From assembly GCF_012641335.1 (NCBI RefSeq), contig NZ_JABAID010000003.1, positions 349,130 to 413,129 on the forward strand: a stretch of 64,000 bases of DNA, in the 5' to 3' direction. Below the pieces are notes generated by a model. That model was not told the DNA's origin, made no database searches, and was given only the letters and a program-made list of their open reading frames with translations. The translations under genes were made by a program, and so were the position numbers. Source of the stretch: Novosphingobium sp. ERN07. GTDB taxonomy: Bacteria > Pseudomonadota > Alphaproteobacteria > Sphingomonadales > Sphingomonadaceae. Shown here piece after piece: positions 53,144-62,368 of the stretch (position 1 is the first letter of the stretch; every line of letters starts with the position of its first letter).

Positions 53144-54287
53144 AGCCTATATCGTCGATGCTGTCCGGTCGCCTGTCGGGCGCAAGAAGGGCAGCCTTGC
53201 GCATCTGCACCCCGCCGATCTGGCCGCGCATCCCATCCGCGCGCTGATGGCGCGGCACGATTTCGATTCCGCACTGGTGGAAGACGTGGTTTGGGGCTGC
53301 ACCGAAACCATCGGCGGGCAGGCGGGCGACATTGGCCGCACCGCATGGCTGGCGGCGGGCCTTGCCGAGGACGTTCCGGGCGTCACCATCGACCGCCAGT
53401 GCGGATCGGCCCAGCAGGCGGTGCACTTTGCCGCACAGGGCGTGATGAGCGGGACGCAGGACATTGTGGTGGCAGGCGGCAGTCAGGCGATGAACCGCAT
53501 CCCGATCATGGCCGCGATGACGGCGGGCGCAGCCTATGGCTTCGAAAGCCCGTTCACCGGCGCAAAGGGTTGGGACGCGCGCTATGGCGACGAGGAAGTC
53601 AACCAGATCCGCTCGGCGGAAATGATTGCCGAAAAGTGGCAGATCAGCCGCGAGGAAATGGACGCCTTCGCCTTTGAAAGCCACCGCCGCGCGCAACACG
53701 CCACCGAAGCGGGCTGGTTCAGGAATGAAATCGTACCGCTGGAAGGGCTGGACCGCGATGAGACGATCCGCCCCGGCACCACGCTTGAAGGCTTGGCCTC
53801 GCTCAACCCCGTGCGCGAAGGCGGACGGGTGACGGCGGGCAACGCCAGCCAGAACTCCGACTGCGCCGCCGCGCTACTGATCGTCAGCGAACGCGCGATG
53901 AAAGAGCACAACCTCAAGCCCCGCGCACGCATTCACCACATGTCGGTCCGCGCCGACAACCCGGTGTGGATGCTGACCGGGCCGATCCCGGCCACGCGCT
54001 ATGCCATGCAGAAATCGGGCATGAAACTGTCCGACATCGACCTGTTCGAATGCAACGAGGCGTTCGCATCCGTGCCGATGGCGTGGATGAAGGAATTGGG
54101 CATCCCGCATGAAAAGGTGAACGTTTCAGGCGGCGCGATTGCGCTGGGCCACCCCATCGGATCGACCGGGGCCAAGCTGATGACCACGCTGCTCAACGCG
54201 CTGGAACGCACCGGGGGCCGCTATGGCCTGCAAACCATGTGCGAAGGCGGCGGGCAGGCCAACGTCACCATCATCGAACGGCTGTGA
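53136..54287 (+). CDS. fadA6: Thiolase FadA6
   Basis: 383 residues. The nucleophile Cys89 lies in DRQCGSAQQA, the GHPIGSTGA His near residue 340 and the C-terminal QTMCEGGGQAN Cys complete the thiolase triad. The sequence closely follows mycobacterial FadA6 (for example ARIHHMSVRADNPVWMLTGPIPATRYA region), which cleaves the 3-ketoacyl-CoA made from the last ring fragment. Located right after the two fadE genes, consistent with one beta-oxidation turn. Confidence 0.88.
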   Translation: MPEAYIVDAVRSPVGRKKGSLAHLHPADLAAHPIRALMARHDFDSALVEDVVWGCTETIGGQAGDIGRTAWLAAGLAEDVPGVTIDRQCGSAQQAVHFAAQGVMSGTQDIVVAGGSQAMNRIPIMAAMTAGAAYGFESPFTGAKGWDARYGDEEVNQIRSAEMIAEKWQISREEMDAFAFESHRRAQHATEAGWFRNEIVPLEGLDRDETIRPGTTLEGLASLNPVREGGRVTAGNASQNSDCAAALLIVSERAMKEHNLKPRARIHHMSVRADNPVWMLTGPIPATRYAMQKSGMKLSDIDLFECNEAFASVPMAWMKELGIPHEKVNVSGGAIALGHPIGSTGAKLMTTLLNALERTGGRYGLQTMCEGGGQANVTIIERL

Positions 54288-54291
54288 CGCG

Positions 54292-54732
54292 ATGAGCGCC
54301 GCCACCGCCATAACCAATCTGCTCTATCGATACGCCGAACTGATGGATGCGGGCGAGCTTGAGCAGGTGGCTGCGCTGTTTGCCCACGCGCAGGTCACGC
54401 TGGGCGGCGGGCGCGTGGTCGAAGAGGCAGCGCCGATGCTGGCGCAGTGGCAGGCGTTCGTGCGCATCTATCCGTGTGGTACGCCGCGCACGCGCCATGT
54501 GATCACCAACCCCATCGTGGAGGTTGATGAGGTGGCGGGCACCGCAAGCTGCCGGTCTGTCTATACCGTGTTCCAGCAGACGCCCGACCTGCCGCTGCAG
54601 GCCATTGCATCGGGCCGCTATCACGACAGCTTTGCGCGCGTTGACGGAGCATGGCGCTTTGCCACGCGCGATTATTCGATGCTCGATTACACCGGCGATC
54701 TTTCGCAGCACCTGCTGCTTGCCGTCGGCTGA
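54292..54732 (+). CDS. SnoaL-like / NTF2-fold protein
   Basis: 146 residues. ITNLLYRYAELMDAGELEQVAALFAHAQVT gives the helical start and WRFATRDYSMLDY the late strand. It is a cone-fold protein that lacks the clear EDPxGS segment of ketosteroid isomerases. ATG 54292 lies 4 bases after fadA6. Its role in the operon is unknown; an isomerase or hydratase function is possible. Confidence 0.75.
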   Translation: MSAATAITNLLYRYAELMDAGELEQVAALFAHAQVTLGGGRVVEEAAPMLAQWQAFVRIYPCGTPRTRHVITNPIVEVDEVAGTASCRSVYTVFQQTPDLPLQAIASGRYHDSFARVDGAWRFATRDYSMLDYTGDLSQHLLLAVG

Positions 54733-54753
54733 CAACATTTCATGGAGGCTCCC

Positions 54754-55659
54754 TTGGGCATTTGCGAAAATCGCACCGTCATCATCACCGGCGCCGCTGG
54801 CGGGCTTGGCCGCGCCTATGCGCTGGCATTCGGTGCGGAAGGCGCGAACGTGGTGGTCAACGATATCGGCACGTCGCTGGGCGGTGACGGGCGCGATACC
54901 AGCGCCGCCGACGCAGTGGTGGCAGAGATTGTCGCAGCAGGCGGAAAGGCCATCGCCAATTACGAGGATATCACCGACTGGGACGCCGCTGGGCGCATCG
55001 TAGAGGCCGCGCTGGAAGCGTTTGGCGACCTGCACGTTGTGGTCAACAATGCCGGGATCGTGCGTGATCGCATGTTCGTTTCGGCCACGGTCGAAGAGTG
55101 GGATGCCACGATGCACGTCCACTTGCGCGGGCACTTCTGCCTCGCGCGGCACGCGGTGAACTATTGGCGGGCCAAGCAGAAGGACGGGCGCGATCCCGAT
55201 GCGCGGATCATCAACACCTCTTCAGGCGCAGGACTTCAAGGCTCCATCGCGCAGGCTGCCTATTCCACCGCCAAGGGCGGCATCGCATCGCTAACGCTGG
55301 TGCAGGCGGCAGAACTGGGCCGCTATGGCATTACCGCCAACGCGCTGGCCCCATCGGCCCGCACGCGGATGACCGAGGGTGCCTTTGCCGACAAGATGAA
55401 GGCGGTGGACGATGGTTTCGACGTGATGGACCCGGCCAATGTGGCCCCCGCCGTGGTGTGGCTGGGCAGCAGCGCCAGCGCCCACGTTTCGGGCTGCGTG
55501 TTCGAACTGGAAGGCGGCAAGATCATGCTGGAAGACGGCTGGCGCGAAGGGCCTTTCGTAGATCAGCAGGCCCGCTGGGAACCGGGCGACGTGGGCGCGG
55601 CGGTGGACCGCTTGCTGGCCGAACGGGTGCCGCCGCGCAAGGTCTGGGGCACCGCCTGA
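54754..55659 (+). CDS. SDR, 3-hydroxyacyl-CoA dehydrogenase (HSD17B4-N-terminal type)
   Basis: About 301 residues. TGAAGGLGRAYALAFGAEGANVVVNDIG is the pattern of the HSD17B4/Hsd4A branch, with NNAGIV, NTSSGAGL, YSTAK and a long C-terminal region. A role oxidising a 3-hydroxyacyl-CoA in a side-chain or ring fragment is likely. I prefer TTG 54754 because GGAGG sits 5-6 bases upstream; the ATG at 54742 would place that ribosome site inside the coding region. Confidence 0.8.
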   Translation: MGICENRTVIITGAAGGLGRAYALAFGAEGANVVVNDIGTSLGGDGRDTSAADAVVAEIVAAGGKAIANYEDITDWDAAGRIVEAALEAFGDLHVVVNNAGIVRDRMFVSATVEEWDATMHVHLRGHFCLARHAVNYWRAKQKDGRDPDARIINTSSGAGLQGSIAQAAYSTAKGGIASLTLVQAAELGRYGITANALAPSARTRMTEGAFADKMKAVDDGFDVMDPANVAPAVVWLGSSASAHVSGCVFELEGGKIMLEDGWREGPFVDQQARWEPGDVGAAVDRLLAERVPPRKVWGTA

Positions 55660-55687
55660 CACATCGCCTGAGAACCGGAGAGAACCA

Positions 55688-56743
55688 ATGGAATTTGCAT
55701 TCACCGAAGAACAGGCAATGATCGCGGAAACCGCCCGCGCCTTTTTTGCCGAAAACGCCACGAGCGAACGCACGAGGCTGGCGATGGCCGCCGACGGGAT
55801 TGACCGTGATCTGTGGCAAAGCTTCTGCACCGAACTGGGCCTTGCCGGGATCGGCGTGCCTGAAGAGATGGGCGGCGTGGGCCTTGGCATGGTGGAATTC
55901 GCACTGATTGCCGAAGCGGCCGGCACGCAATTGGCGGCGCTGCCGCTACTGGGCAATGCCCGCGCGGCCCACGCGCTGGTGGCGGGCGGAACCGATGCGC
56001 AGCGCGCCCGCTGGCTGCCTGCACTGGTGGCCGGGGAAAGCATCGCGACAAGCGCTTGGTCGAATGACGCAGCGGCAGGTGAAGGCACGCTGAGCGGCAC
56101 CTTCCGCTTTGCCCCCCACGGCGGCAGCGCCGATCTGCTGGTGCTGACGGCGGGAGAGAAGTGCTGGCTGGTGCAGGCCGGTGCGCCGGGCGTGACCGTG
56201 ACTGCGCATGTGACGATGGACCAGACCCGACCGCTGGCCACGATCACGCTGGACAACGCGCCCGCCGAACCGTTCGCGGATCACACCGCCGCGTTCCATG
56301 CGCTGCATGTCACGGGCTGGCTGTGCCTTGCCGCCGAGGCGCTTGGCGGGGCGCAGGCCGCGCTGGATCGCACGGTGGCCTATTCGAAGGAGCGCGTGCA
56401 GTTCGGGCGGCAGATCGGATCGTTTCAGGCCTACAAGCACCGTCTGGCCGACATGATGATCGAGATCGAACAGGCGCGTTCGGCGGTTTACTGGGCGGCT
56501 TGCGCAGTGGACGAAGGCTGCGACGAAGCACAATTGGCGCTGCATTCGGCCAAGGCGTTCTGCGCCGATACGTTCCACATGTGCGCGGGCAATATGATCC
56601 AGCTTCACGGCGGCATCGGCTTTACGTGGGAGCATGACGCGCACCTGTTCTTCAAGCGTGCGCGGTCAATCTCATCGATGCTGGGCGACAGCCAGTGGCA
56701 TCGCGAACAGATTGCCGGGATGGTGCTGGGAGTGGCCGCATGA
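55688..56743 (+). CDS. Acyl-CoA dehydrogenase, partner of FadE30
   Basis: 351 residues. The C-terminal half has ERVQFGRQIGSFQAYKHRLADM and FTWEHDAHLFFKRA, with the presumed catalytic Glu in TWEH. The N-terminal substrate loop is shortened. It overlaps the fadE30 start and resembles the paired ScdC1/ScdC2 subunits of Comamonas, which dehydrogenate the propionyl side chain of the HIP-type intermediate. GGAGAG precedes the ATG. Confidence 0.83.
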   Translation: MEFAFTEEQAMIAETARAFFAENATSERTRLAMAADGIDRDLWQSFCTELGLAGIGVPEEMGGVGLGMVEFALIAEAAGTQLAALPLLGNARAAHALVAGGTDAQRARWLPALVAGESIATSAWSNDAAAGEGTLSGTFRFAPHGGSADLLVLTAGEKCWLVQAGAPGVTVTAHVTMDQTRPLATITLDNAPAEPFADHTAAFHALHVTGWLCLAAEALGGAQAALDRTVAYSKERVQFGRQIGSFQAYKHRLADMMIEIEQARSAVYWAACAVDEGCDEAQLALHSAKAFCADTFHMCAGNMIQLHGGIGFTWEHDAHLFFKRARSISSMLGDSQWHREQIAGMVLGVAA

Positions 56744-57918
56744 AACTCGGCTTTTCGGCTAAGGATGAGGCGTTCCGCGCCGAATGCGCCGGCTGGCTGC
56801 AGGCGCAGATGGCCGGTCCCTTTGCCGATATCCGGGGCATTCCCAACCTGTGCGATGCCATTCCCCGGCGCAAGGAGTGGGAACAGCAGCTTGCCGCCCA
56901 CAAGTGGTCGTGCATCGGCTGGCCCGCGCAATGGGGCGGGCGCGATGCCACGCTGGCGCAGCAAGTGATCTTTGCCGAAGAATATGCCCGCGCCGGTGCA
57001 CCCAACCGCATCAATCACATCGGCGTGGAACTGGCTGGGCCAACGATCCTTGCCTTCGGGACCGAGGAGCAGAAAGCCCGCTATCTGCCCGGCATTGCGG
57101 CAGGCACGCATATCTGGTGTCAGGGCTTTTCCGAACCCAATGCCGGATCAGACCTTGCCAATGTGAAGACCAAGGCCCGGATCGAGGGTGATGAATGGGT
57201 GGTCAACGGCCAGAAGGTCTGGACCAGCCTTGCCCATTATTCCGACATGATCTTCGTGATCGCGCGCAGCGAGGAAGGTTCAGCCGGGCCGAAAGGCCTG
57301 TCGTTCCTGCTGATGGACATGGACCAACCGGGCATCGAAGTGCGCCCCATCGGCCAGATGAACGGTGAGGCCGAATTCAACGAGACGTTCCTGACCGACG
57401 CGCGTTGCGCCGCTGACGCCATGCTGGGCGCGCGGGGCGATGGGTGGAAGGTTGCGATGGCGCTGCTGGCGTTCGAACGCGGCGTGTCTACGCTGGGCCA
57501 GCAGATGCAGTTCCGCAACGAACTGGATCAGGTGATCGCAGCGGCAAAGGTCAGCGGCAAGGCCGGTGATCCGGTGATCCGCCAGCGTATTGCGAACGCC
57601 GAAATCGGCCTGCGCCTGATGCGTTATGGCGCGCTGCGGATGCTGTCGAACACCGATCTTTCAGCCATCGATGGCGCAGCGCTGACCTACAAGATCCAGT
57701 GGGCCACATGGCGGCGCAATCTGGGCGAACTGGCGATGGACGTGCTGGGGCAAGAGGCGGAACTTGCCGCTGGCGACCAGTATGTCTGGGGCGCGCTGCC
57801 CAACGTCTATCTCTTCAGCCGGTCCGACACGATTTACGGCGGCACCAACCAGATCCAGCGCAACCTGATCGCGGAACGCGGTCTGGGTCTACCGCGCGAA
57901 CCACGAGGGCAAGCATGA
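56740..57918 (+). CDS. fadE30: Acyl-CoA dehydrogenase FadE30
   Basis: 392 residues. WCQGFSEPNAGSDLANV, NGQKVWTSLAHYSDM, FERGVSTLGQQ, WRRNLGELAMDVLG and DTIYGGTNQIQRNLIAERG closely follow mycobacterial FadE30, which starts beta-oxidation of HIP-CoA. ATG 56740 overlaps the preceding stop; the longer frame is a shadow. Probably active as a heteromer with the preceding gene product. Confidence 0.88.
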   Translation: MKLGFSAKDEAFRAECAGWLQAQMAGPFADIRGIPNLCDAIPRRKEWEQQLAAHKWSCIGWPAQWGGRDATLAQQVIFAEEYARAGAPNRINHIGVELAGPTILAFGTEEQKARYLPGIAAGTHIWCQGFSEPNAGSDLANVKTKARIEGDEWVVNGQKVWTSLAHYSDMIFVIARSEEGSAGPKGLSFLLMDMDQPGIEVRPIGQMNGEAEFNETFLTDARCAADAMLGARGDGWKVAMALLAFERGVSTLGQQMQFRNELDQVIAAAKVSGKAGDPVIRQRIANAEIGLRLMRYGALRMLSNTDLSAIDGAALTYKIQWATWRRNLGELAMDVLGQEAELAAGDQYVWGALPNVYLFSRSDTIYGGTNQIQRNLIAERGLGLPREPRGQA

Positions 57919-58700
57919 CCGTTCCCGTACCCGCCTATCCCACGCCGCTGGGTATGCTCAAAGGCAAGACCGTTGTGGTCACCGCTGCCGCTGGCACCGG
58001 CATCGGCTTTGCCGTGGCCAAGCGCGCCGCCGAAGAAGGTGCGCGCGTGCTGATCAGCGATTTTCACGAACGCCGTCTGGGCGAAGCGGCAGACCGCATC
58101 GCCGCCGAAGTGGGCTGCGAACGTCCTACCACGTTCGTCTGCGATGTGACGAGCGAAGAGGCGGTGCAGGGATTGCGTGATGCCGCTCTCGCTGCGCTGG
58201 GCAAAGTCGATGTGCTGATCAACAATGCGGGGTTGGGCGGCGAGGTGGATGTGGTGGACATGACCGACGACCAGTGGAGCCGCGTGCTTGACGTGACGCT
58301 GACCAGCCTGTTCCGCATGACCCGCGCGTTCCTGCCCGCGATGTACGCGCAAAAGTCGGGCGTGATGGTGAACAACGCATCCGTGCTGGGCTGGCGCGCA
58401 CAAAAGGGGCAGGCCCACTATGCCGCCGCCAAGGCGGGCGTCATGGCCTTCACCCGCTGCGCCGCGCTGGAAGCGGCGGACCACGGCGTGCGCATCAATG
58501 CGGTTGCGCCCAGTCTTGCCATGCACCCGTTCCTTGCCAAAGTGACGACCGAGGAACGCCTTGCCGAACTGGTCAAGACCGAAGCCTATGGTCGCCCCGC
58601 CGAAGTGTGGGAAGTGGCCAACGTCATGCTGTTTCTGGCCAGCGACCTGTCATCCTACATGACTGGCGAGATCGTGCCGGTATCGAGCCAGAGGGCCTGA
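57915..58700 (+). CDS. ipdF: IpdF, 5-OH-HIC-CoA dehydrogenase (SDR)
   Basis: 261 residues. The coenzyme loop is the unusual TAAAGTGIG, followed by ISDFHERRLGE, NNAGLGG, NNASVLGWRAQKGQAHY, AAKAGVMAFTRC and a tail EVWEVANVMLFLASD. All of these match the segments I recall for mycobacterial IpdF (Rv3559c), which oxidises the 5-hydroxyl of the indanone CoA ester. The start overlaps the fadE30 stop, as in a tightly coupled operon. Confidence 0.88.
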   Translation: MTVPVPAYPTPLGMLKGKTVVVTAAAGTGIGFAVAKRAAEEGARVLISDFHERRLGEAADRIAAEVGCERPTTFVCDVTSEEAVQGLRDAALAALGKVDVLINNAGLGGEVDVVDMTDDQWSRVLDVTLTSLFRMTRAFLPAMYAQKSGVMVNNASVLGWRAQKGQAHYAAAKAGVMAFTRCAALEAADHGVRINAVAPSLAMHPFLAKVTTEERLAELVKTEAYGRPAEVWEVANVMLFLASDLSSYMTGEIVPVSSQRA

Positions 58701-58704
58701 GGCG

Positions 58705-59163
58705 ATGATCGCAATCTTCGAAAAGCCCGCCGACCTGATCGGCAAGGAAGGCACCAGGCTGGAGCCGACCGAGTGGCTGGCCATCGAGCAGGACCGGGTT
58801 GACGGCTTTGCGCAAGTGACCGGCGATCATCAGTGGATTCACGTCGATGTGGAACGCGCGAAGGCCGGGCCATTCGGCGGCACCATCGCGCACGGCTATC
58901 TGACGATGAGCCTCGTCAACTATTTCCTGCCGCAACTGATCGAAGTGCGCGGGTTCGCCCATGCGGTGAACGTGGGGGCGGACAGGCTGCGCTTCCTGTC
59001 ACCGGTCAAGGTCGGCAGCCGCATTCGCGGCGCGGGCGAGATCGTGTCTGTCGAAGAGGTGAAAGGCGCGATCCAGTCTGTCGTGCGCGTGACCATCGAG
59101 ATCGAGGGACAAGAAAAACCCGCCTGCGTGCTCGATACCATCAGCCGCTATTTCCCGGAGTGA
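58705..59163 (+). CDS. MaoC-like (R)-specific enoyl-CoA hydratase
   Basis: 152 residues, a single hot-dog domain. TGDHQWIHVD carries the Asp and His catalytic pair of R-hydratases, and FGGTIAHGYLTMSL follows. Placed directly after fadE30 and ipdF, it is the best candidate for hydrating the unsaturated indanone-propionyl-CoA. The gap to ipdF is 4 bases. Confidence 0.87.
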   Translation: MIAIFEKPADLIGKEGTRLEPTEWLAIEQDRVDGFAQVTGDHQWIHVDVERAKAGPFGGTIAHGYLTMSLVNYFLPQLIEVRGFAHAVNVGADRLRFLSPVKVGSRIRGAGEIVSVEEVKGAIQSVVRVTIEIEGQEKPACVLDTISRYFPE

Positions 59164-59168
59164 ATGCC

Positions 59169-59546
59169 ATGCCCGATCCCAAAGTGATGGAAGCCGCCGT
59201 TCACGAATATGTCGCCGCGTTCGGTGCAAGTGCGCCCGAACGGGTCGTCGCGCTCTTTGCCGAAAACGCCACCGTGGAAGACCCGGTGGGCAGCCCGCTG
59301 CATGTTGGCCACGATGCGATCCGCGCGTTCTATACCGCATCGATGCAGACCGGTGCAAAGCTGAAGCTGGACGGGCCGGTGCGCATCTGCGGCCCTTATG
59401 CCGCCTTCGCCTTCAACGTGCATCTGCACTGGGACGGCACCGACAAGCGCGTGGACGTGATCGACACGTTCCGGTTCGACGATGCGGGCAAAGTCATCGA
59501 AATGCGGGCCTATTTCGGCCCCGCTAACATGCATGGATTTGCCTGA
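59169..59546 (+). CDS. ksi: Steroid delta-isomerase (ketosteroid isomerase)
   Basis: 125 residues, the same length as the Comamonas testosteroni enzyme. Tyr14, Asp38 and Asp99 fall at exactly the catalytic positions of that protein (oxyanion Tyr and Asp, base Asp in TVEDPVGS). It converts delta5-3-ketosteroids to delta4 isomers. The similarity extends through AAFAFNVHL and the C-terminal GPANMHGFA. The gene is oddly placed inside the C/D-ring operon rather than with A-ring genes. Confidence 0.93.
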   Translation: MPDPKVMEAAVHEYVAAFGASAPERVVALFAENATVEDPVGSPLHVGHDAIRAFYTASMQTGAKLKLDGPVRICGPYAAFAFNVHLHWDGTDKRVDVIDTFRFDDAGKVIEMRAYFGPANMHGFA

Positions 59547-59572
59547 AATTTCAGGCCACGAGAGGATTTGAC

Positions 59573-60775
59573 ATGCGCGAAGCAGCCATCGTTTCAACCG
59601 CCCGCACCGGCGTGGGCAAGGCCTATCGCGGGGCCTTCAACGATACCGAAGCCCCGGTGCTGTCCGCGCATGTGGTCAACGCCGCGCTGGACCGCGCAGG
59701 CATCGATCCGGCGCGCGTGGATGACGTCTATCTGGGCGTGGGCAACCACTGGAACACGCAAAGCTATAATCTTGGCCGGTTGACCGTGCATGGATCGAAC
59801 CTGCCCGATAGTACGGCGGGCTTCACGCTGGACCGCAAGTGTTCGTCGGGCCTCAATGCCATCGCGCTCGCCGCGCGGGGCATCATGTGCAACGAAATCG
59901 ATGTGGCCGTGGCAGGCGGCATGGAAAGCATTTCGCTGACCATCAACAAGCACGCGCCGCAGTTCCGCAACCGGTCGGAATTCATCAAGGCGGCAGACCC
60001 TTACGCCTATATGGCGATGATCGAGACGGCGGAAATCGTGGCCGAACGCTATGGCGTGAGCCGCGAGGCGCAGGACCGCTTTGCCGCGCTCTCACAAGAA
60101 CGCGCCTCTGCCGCGCAGGCCGCAGGCAAGTTCGATGACGAAATCGTGCCGATCACGGTTACGAAGGCGTTGTTCGACAAGGAAGGCAACGAAACCGGCA
60201 AGGAGGAAGTCACCCTTGCCAAGGACGAAGGCGTGCGCGCTGGCACCACCTATGAAGCGCTGGCAGGCCTCAAGCCGGTGTTCAAGAACGGTCAGGTGAT
60301 TGCCGAAGGCCGCCATGTGACCGCAGGCAACGCCAGCCAGCTTTCCGATGGCGCATCGGCGCAAGTGCTGATGGACCTTGATACCGCGCGCGCTGAAGGC
60401 CGTCCGGTGCTGGGCATCTATCGCGGGTTTCAGGTGGCAGGTTGCGGCGCGGACGAAATGGGCATTGGTCCGGTCTTCGCCATTCCCAAGCTGCTCGACC
60501 GGGCAGGGCTGAACGTTGACGATATCGGCCTGTTCGAAATCAACGAAGCCTTCGCCAGCCAGGCCGTCTATTGCCAGCAGAAACTGGAGATCGATCCCGA
60601 CAAGCTGAACGTCAACGGCGGCGGCATCGCCATCGGCCATCCGTTTGGCATGACCGGTTCGCGCCTTGTCGGCCACGCGCTGATCGAAGGAAAGCGGCGC
60701 GGGGTGAAATACGTGGTCGTTTCGATGTGCGTGGCGGGCGGCATGGGCGCTGCCGGCCTGTTCGAAGTCGCCTGA
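59573..60775 (+). CDS. Acetyl-CoA C-acyltransferase (thiolase)
   Basis: 400 residues. Nucleophile Cys in [11 protein letters not shown] (about residue 90), His in GHPFGMTGS (about 355) and Cys in [10 protein letters not shown] (about 385). It is a general degradative thiolase, different from FadA6. In this position it probably closes the beta-oxidation turn on the HIP-type side chain (Comamonas ScdF equivalent). GAGAGGA precedes the ATG. Confidence 0.88.
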   Translation: MREAAIVSTARTGVGKAYRGAFNDTEAPVLSAHVVNAALDRAGIDPARVDDVYLGVGNHWNTQSYNLGRLTVHGSNLPDSTAGFTLDRKCSSGLNAIALAARGIMCNEIDVAVAGGMESISLTINKHAPQFRNRSEFIKAADPYAYMAMIETAEIVAERYGVSREAQDRFAALSQERASAAQAAGKFDDEIVPITVTKALFDKEGNETGKEEVTLAKDEGVRAGTTYEALAGLKPVFKNGQVIAEGRHVTAGNASQLSDGASAQVLMDLDTARAEGRPVLGIYRGFQVAGCGADEMGIGPVFAIPKLLDRAGLNVDDIGLFEINEAFASQAVYCQQKLEIDPDKLNVNGGGIAIGHPFGMTGSRLVGHALIEGKRRGVKYVVVSMCVAGGMGAAGLFEVA

Positions 60776-60798
60776 GCGGATAGAGAGGCTCCAGCAGC

Positions 60799-62346
60799 AT
60801 GACCGAGGCGATGGGCAACTGGCCTGCCACGATTCCCGGCGCAGCAAAGGCGGCAGCGGAGCAATGGCCCGACGTGCCGGGGCTGATCGTCGGGGATCAG
60901 ACTTGGACCTTTGCAGAACTGTGGGCCGATGCCCGCAGTTCGGCTTCGGCCATGCTGGCGAGCGACGTGGGGCACGGGGACCGCATTGCGATCTGGGCGC
61001 CCAACACGCGCGAATGGATTCTGGCCGCACTGGGCGCGCAGACGGTGGGCGCGACCATCGTGCCCATGAACACTCGCTTCAAAGGACACGAGGCGGCAGA
61101 TATCCTGCGCCGCGCGGCGGTGAAGCTGCTGTTCGCCCCGGCAGACTTCCTCAATCAGGACTATGCCACGCTGATCGCGGACGAAGACCTGCCCGATCTT
61201 GCCGAAACCATCCATCTGGACCGCGATTTCGATGCTTTCATGGCGCGCGGGAAGGGGCCAGATGATCCGGCAGTGGATGCGGCTTTCGCGCAGGTCAGCC
61301 CCGATGACATCTGCGATATCATCTTCACTTCCGGCACCACCGGGCGGCCAAAGGGCGCGCTGACCGCGCATTGTCAGGCCACGCAGATCTTTGGCGATTG
61401 GGCGGTGCGCGTCGATCTGCGGCCCGGTGACCGCTACCTGATCGTCAATCCGTTCTTCCACACCTTCGGCTACAAGGCGGGCTGGTCTGCCTGCCTTGTG
61501 CGCGGGGCAACCATCGTGCCGATGGCGACGTTCGATGTGGGCGCGATGGTGCGCCAGATCGAAGAGAATCGCATCACCTTCATCCCCGGCCCGCCGACGA
61601 TTTATCAATCGCTGCTGCAGGAACTTGCGGGCGACAAACCGCGCGACTTTTCGTCCTTGCGCGTGGCGGTAACGGGCGCGGCTCCGGTGCCGCCGGTTCT
61701 GGTAGAGCGGATGCGCGCGGAACTGGGCATGTCGAACATCGTCAATGGATACGGCATGACCGAATGCGGCTGCATCGCGATGACGCGGCAGGGCGATGAT
61801 GCCGAAACCATCGCCAATACCTGCGGTTACCCGCTGCCCGGCACGCAAGTGCGCTGCGTGGGTGAGGATGGTCAGGACATGCCCACCGGCGAAGCGGGCG
61901 AACTCTGGGTGCGTGGCCACGGTGTGATGCGCGGCTATCTGGATGATCCCGCCGCTACCGCCGAAGCGATAGACGCCGATGGTTGGTTGCATACCGGCGA
62001 TATCGGCACAATCGATGCCAAGGGCTATCTGAAGATCACCGACCGCAAGAAGGACATGTTCATCTGCGGCGGATTCAACGTCTATCCTGCTGAAATCGAA
62101 GCGATCCTTGCCAAGCATCCAGCGATTGCGCAGGCCACCGTCATCGGCGTTCCCGATGAACGCATGGGCGAACTGGGCAAGGCCTTCGTCGTGCTGCGCG
62201 CAGGGGCAGAGGCTCCAGGCGAGGCAGACCTCATTGCGTGGTCGCGCGATAATATGGCGAATTACAAGGTGCCCCGCACCTTTGCGATCCTGCCCGAACT
62301 GCCAAAGAACGCGGCGGGCAAAGTGCTGAAAACGGACCTGCGCTAA
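60799..62346 (+). CDS. fadD3: Acyl-CoA synthetase FadD3 (HIP-CoA ligase)
   Basis: 515 residues of the ANL family. The ATP loop TSGTTGRPKG is at about 176-185. NPFFHTFGYKAG, ITFIPGPPTIYQSL, GWLHTGDIG and the hinge KDMFICGGFNVYPAEIE follow. These segments agree closely with mycobacterial FadD3, which activates the indanedione propionate HIP. Start ATG has GAGAGG about 9 bases upstream. The presence of FadD3, FadE30 and IpdF in one operon indicates HIP-type degradation. Confidence 0.9.
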   Translation: MTEAMGNWPATIPGAAKAAAEQWPDVPGLIVGDQTWTFAELWADARSSASAMLASDVGHGDRIAIWAPNTREWILAALGAQTVGATIVPMNTRFKGHEAADILRRAAVKLLFAPADFLNQDYATLIADEDLPDLAETIHLDRDFDAFMARGKGPDDPAVDAAFAQVSPDDICDIIFTSGTTGRPKGALTAHCQATQIFGDWAVRVDLRPGDRYLIVNPFFHTFGYKAGWSACLVRGATIVPMATFDVGAMVRQIEENRITFIPGPPTIYQSLLQELAGDKPRDFSSLRVAVTGAAPVPPVLVERMRAELGMSNIVNGYGMTECGCIAMTRQGDDAETIANTCGYPLPGTQVRCVGEDGQDMPTGEAGELWVRGHGVMRGYLDDPAATAEAIDADGWLHTGDIGTIDAKGYLKITDRKKDMFICGGFNVYPAEIEAILAKHPAIAQATVIGVPDERMGELGKAFVVLRAGAEAPGEADLIAWSRDNMANYKVPRTFAILPELPKNAAGKVLKTDLR

Positions 62347-62368
62347 CATACACATACAGGAGAGAGCG

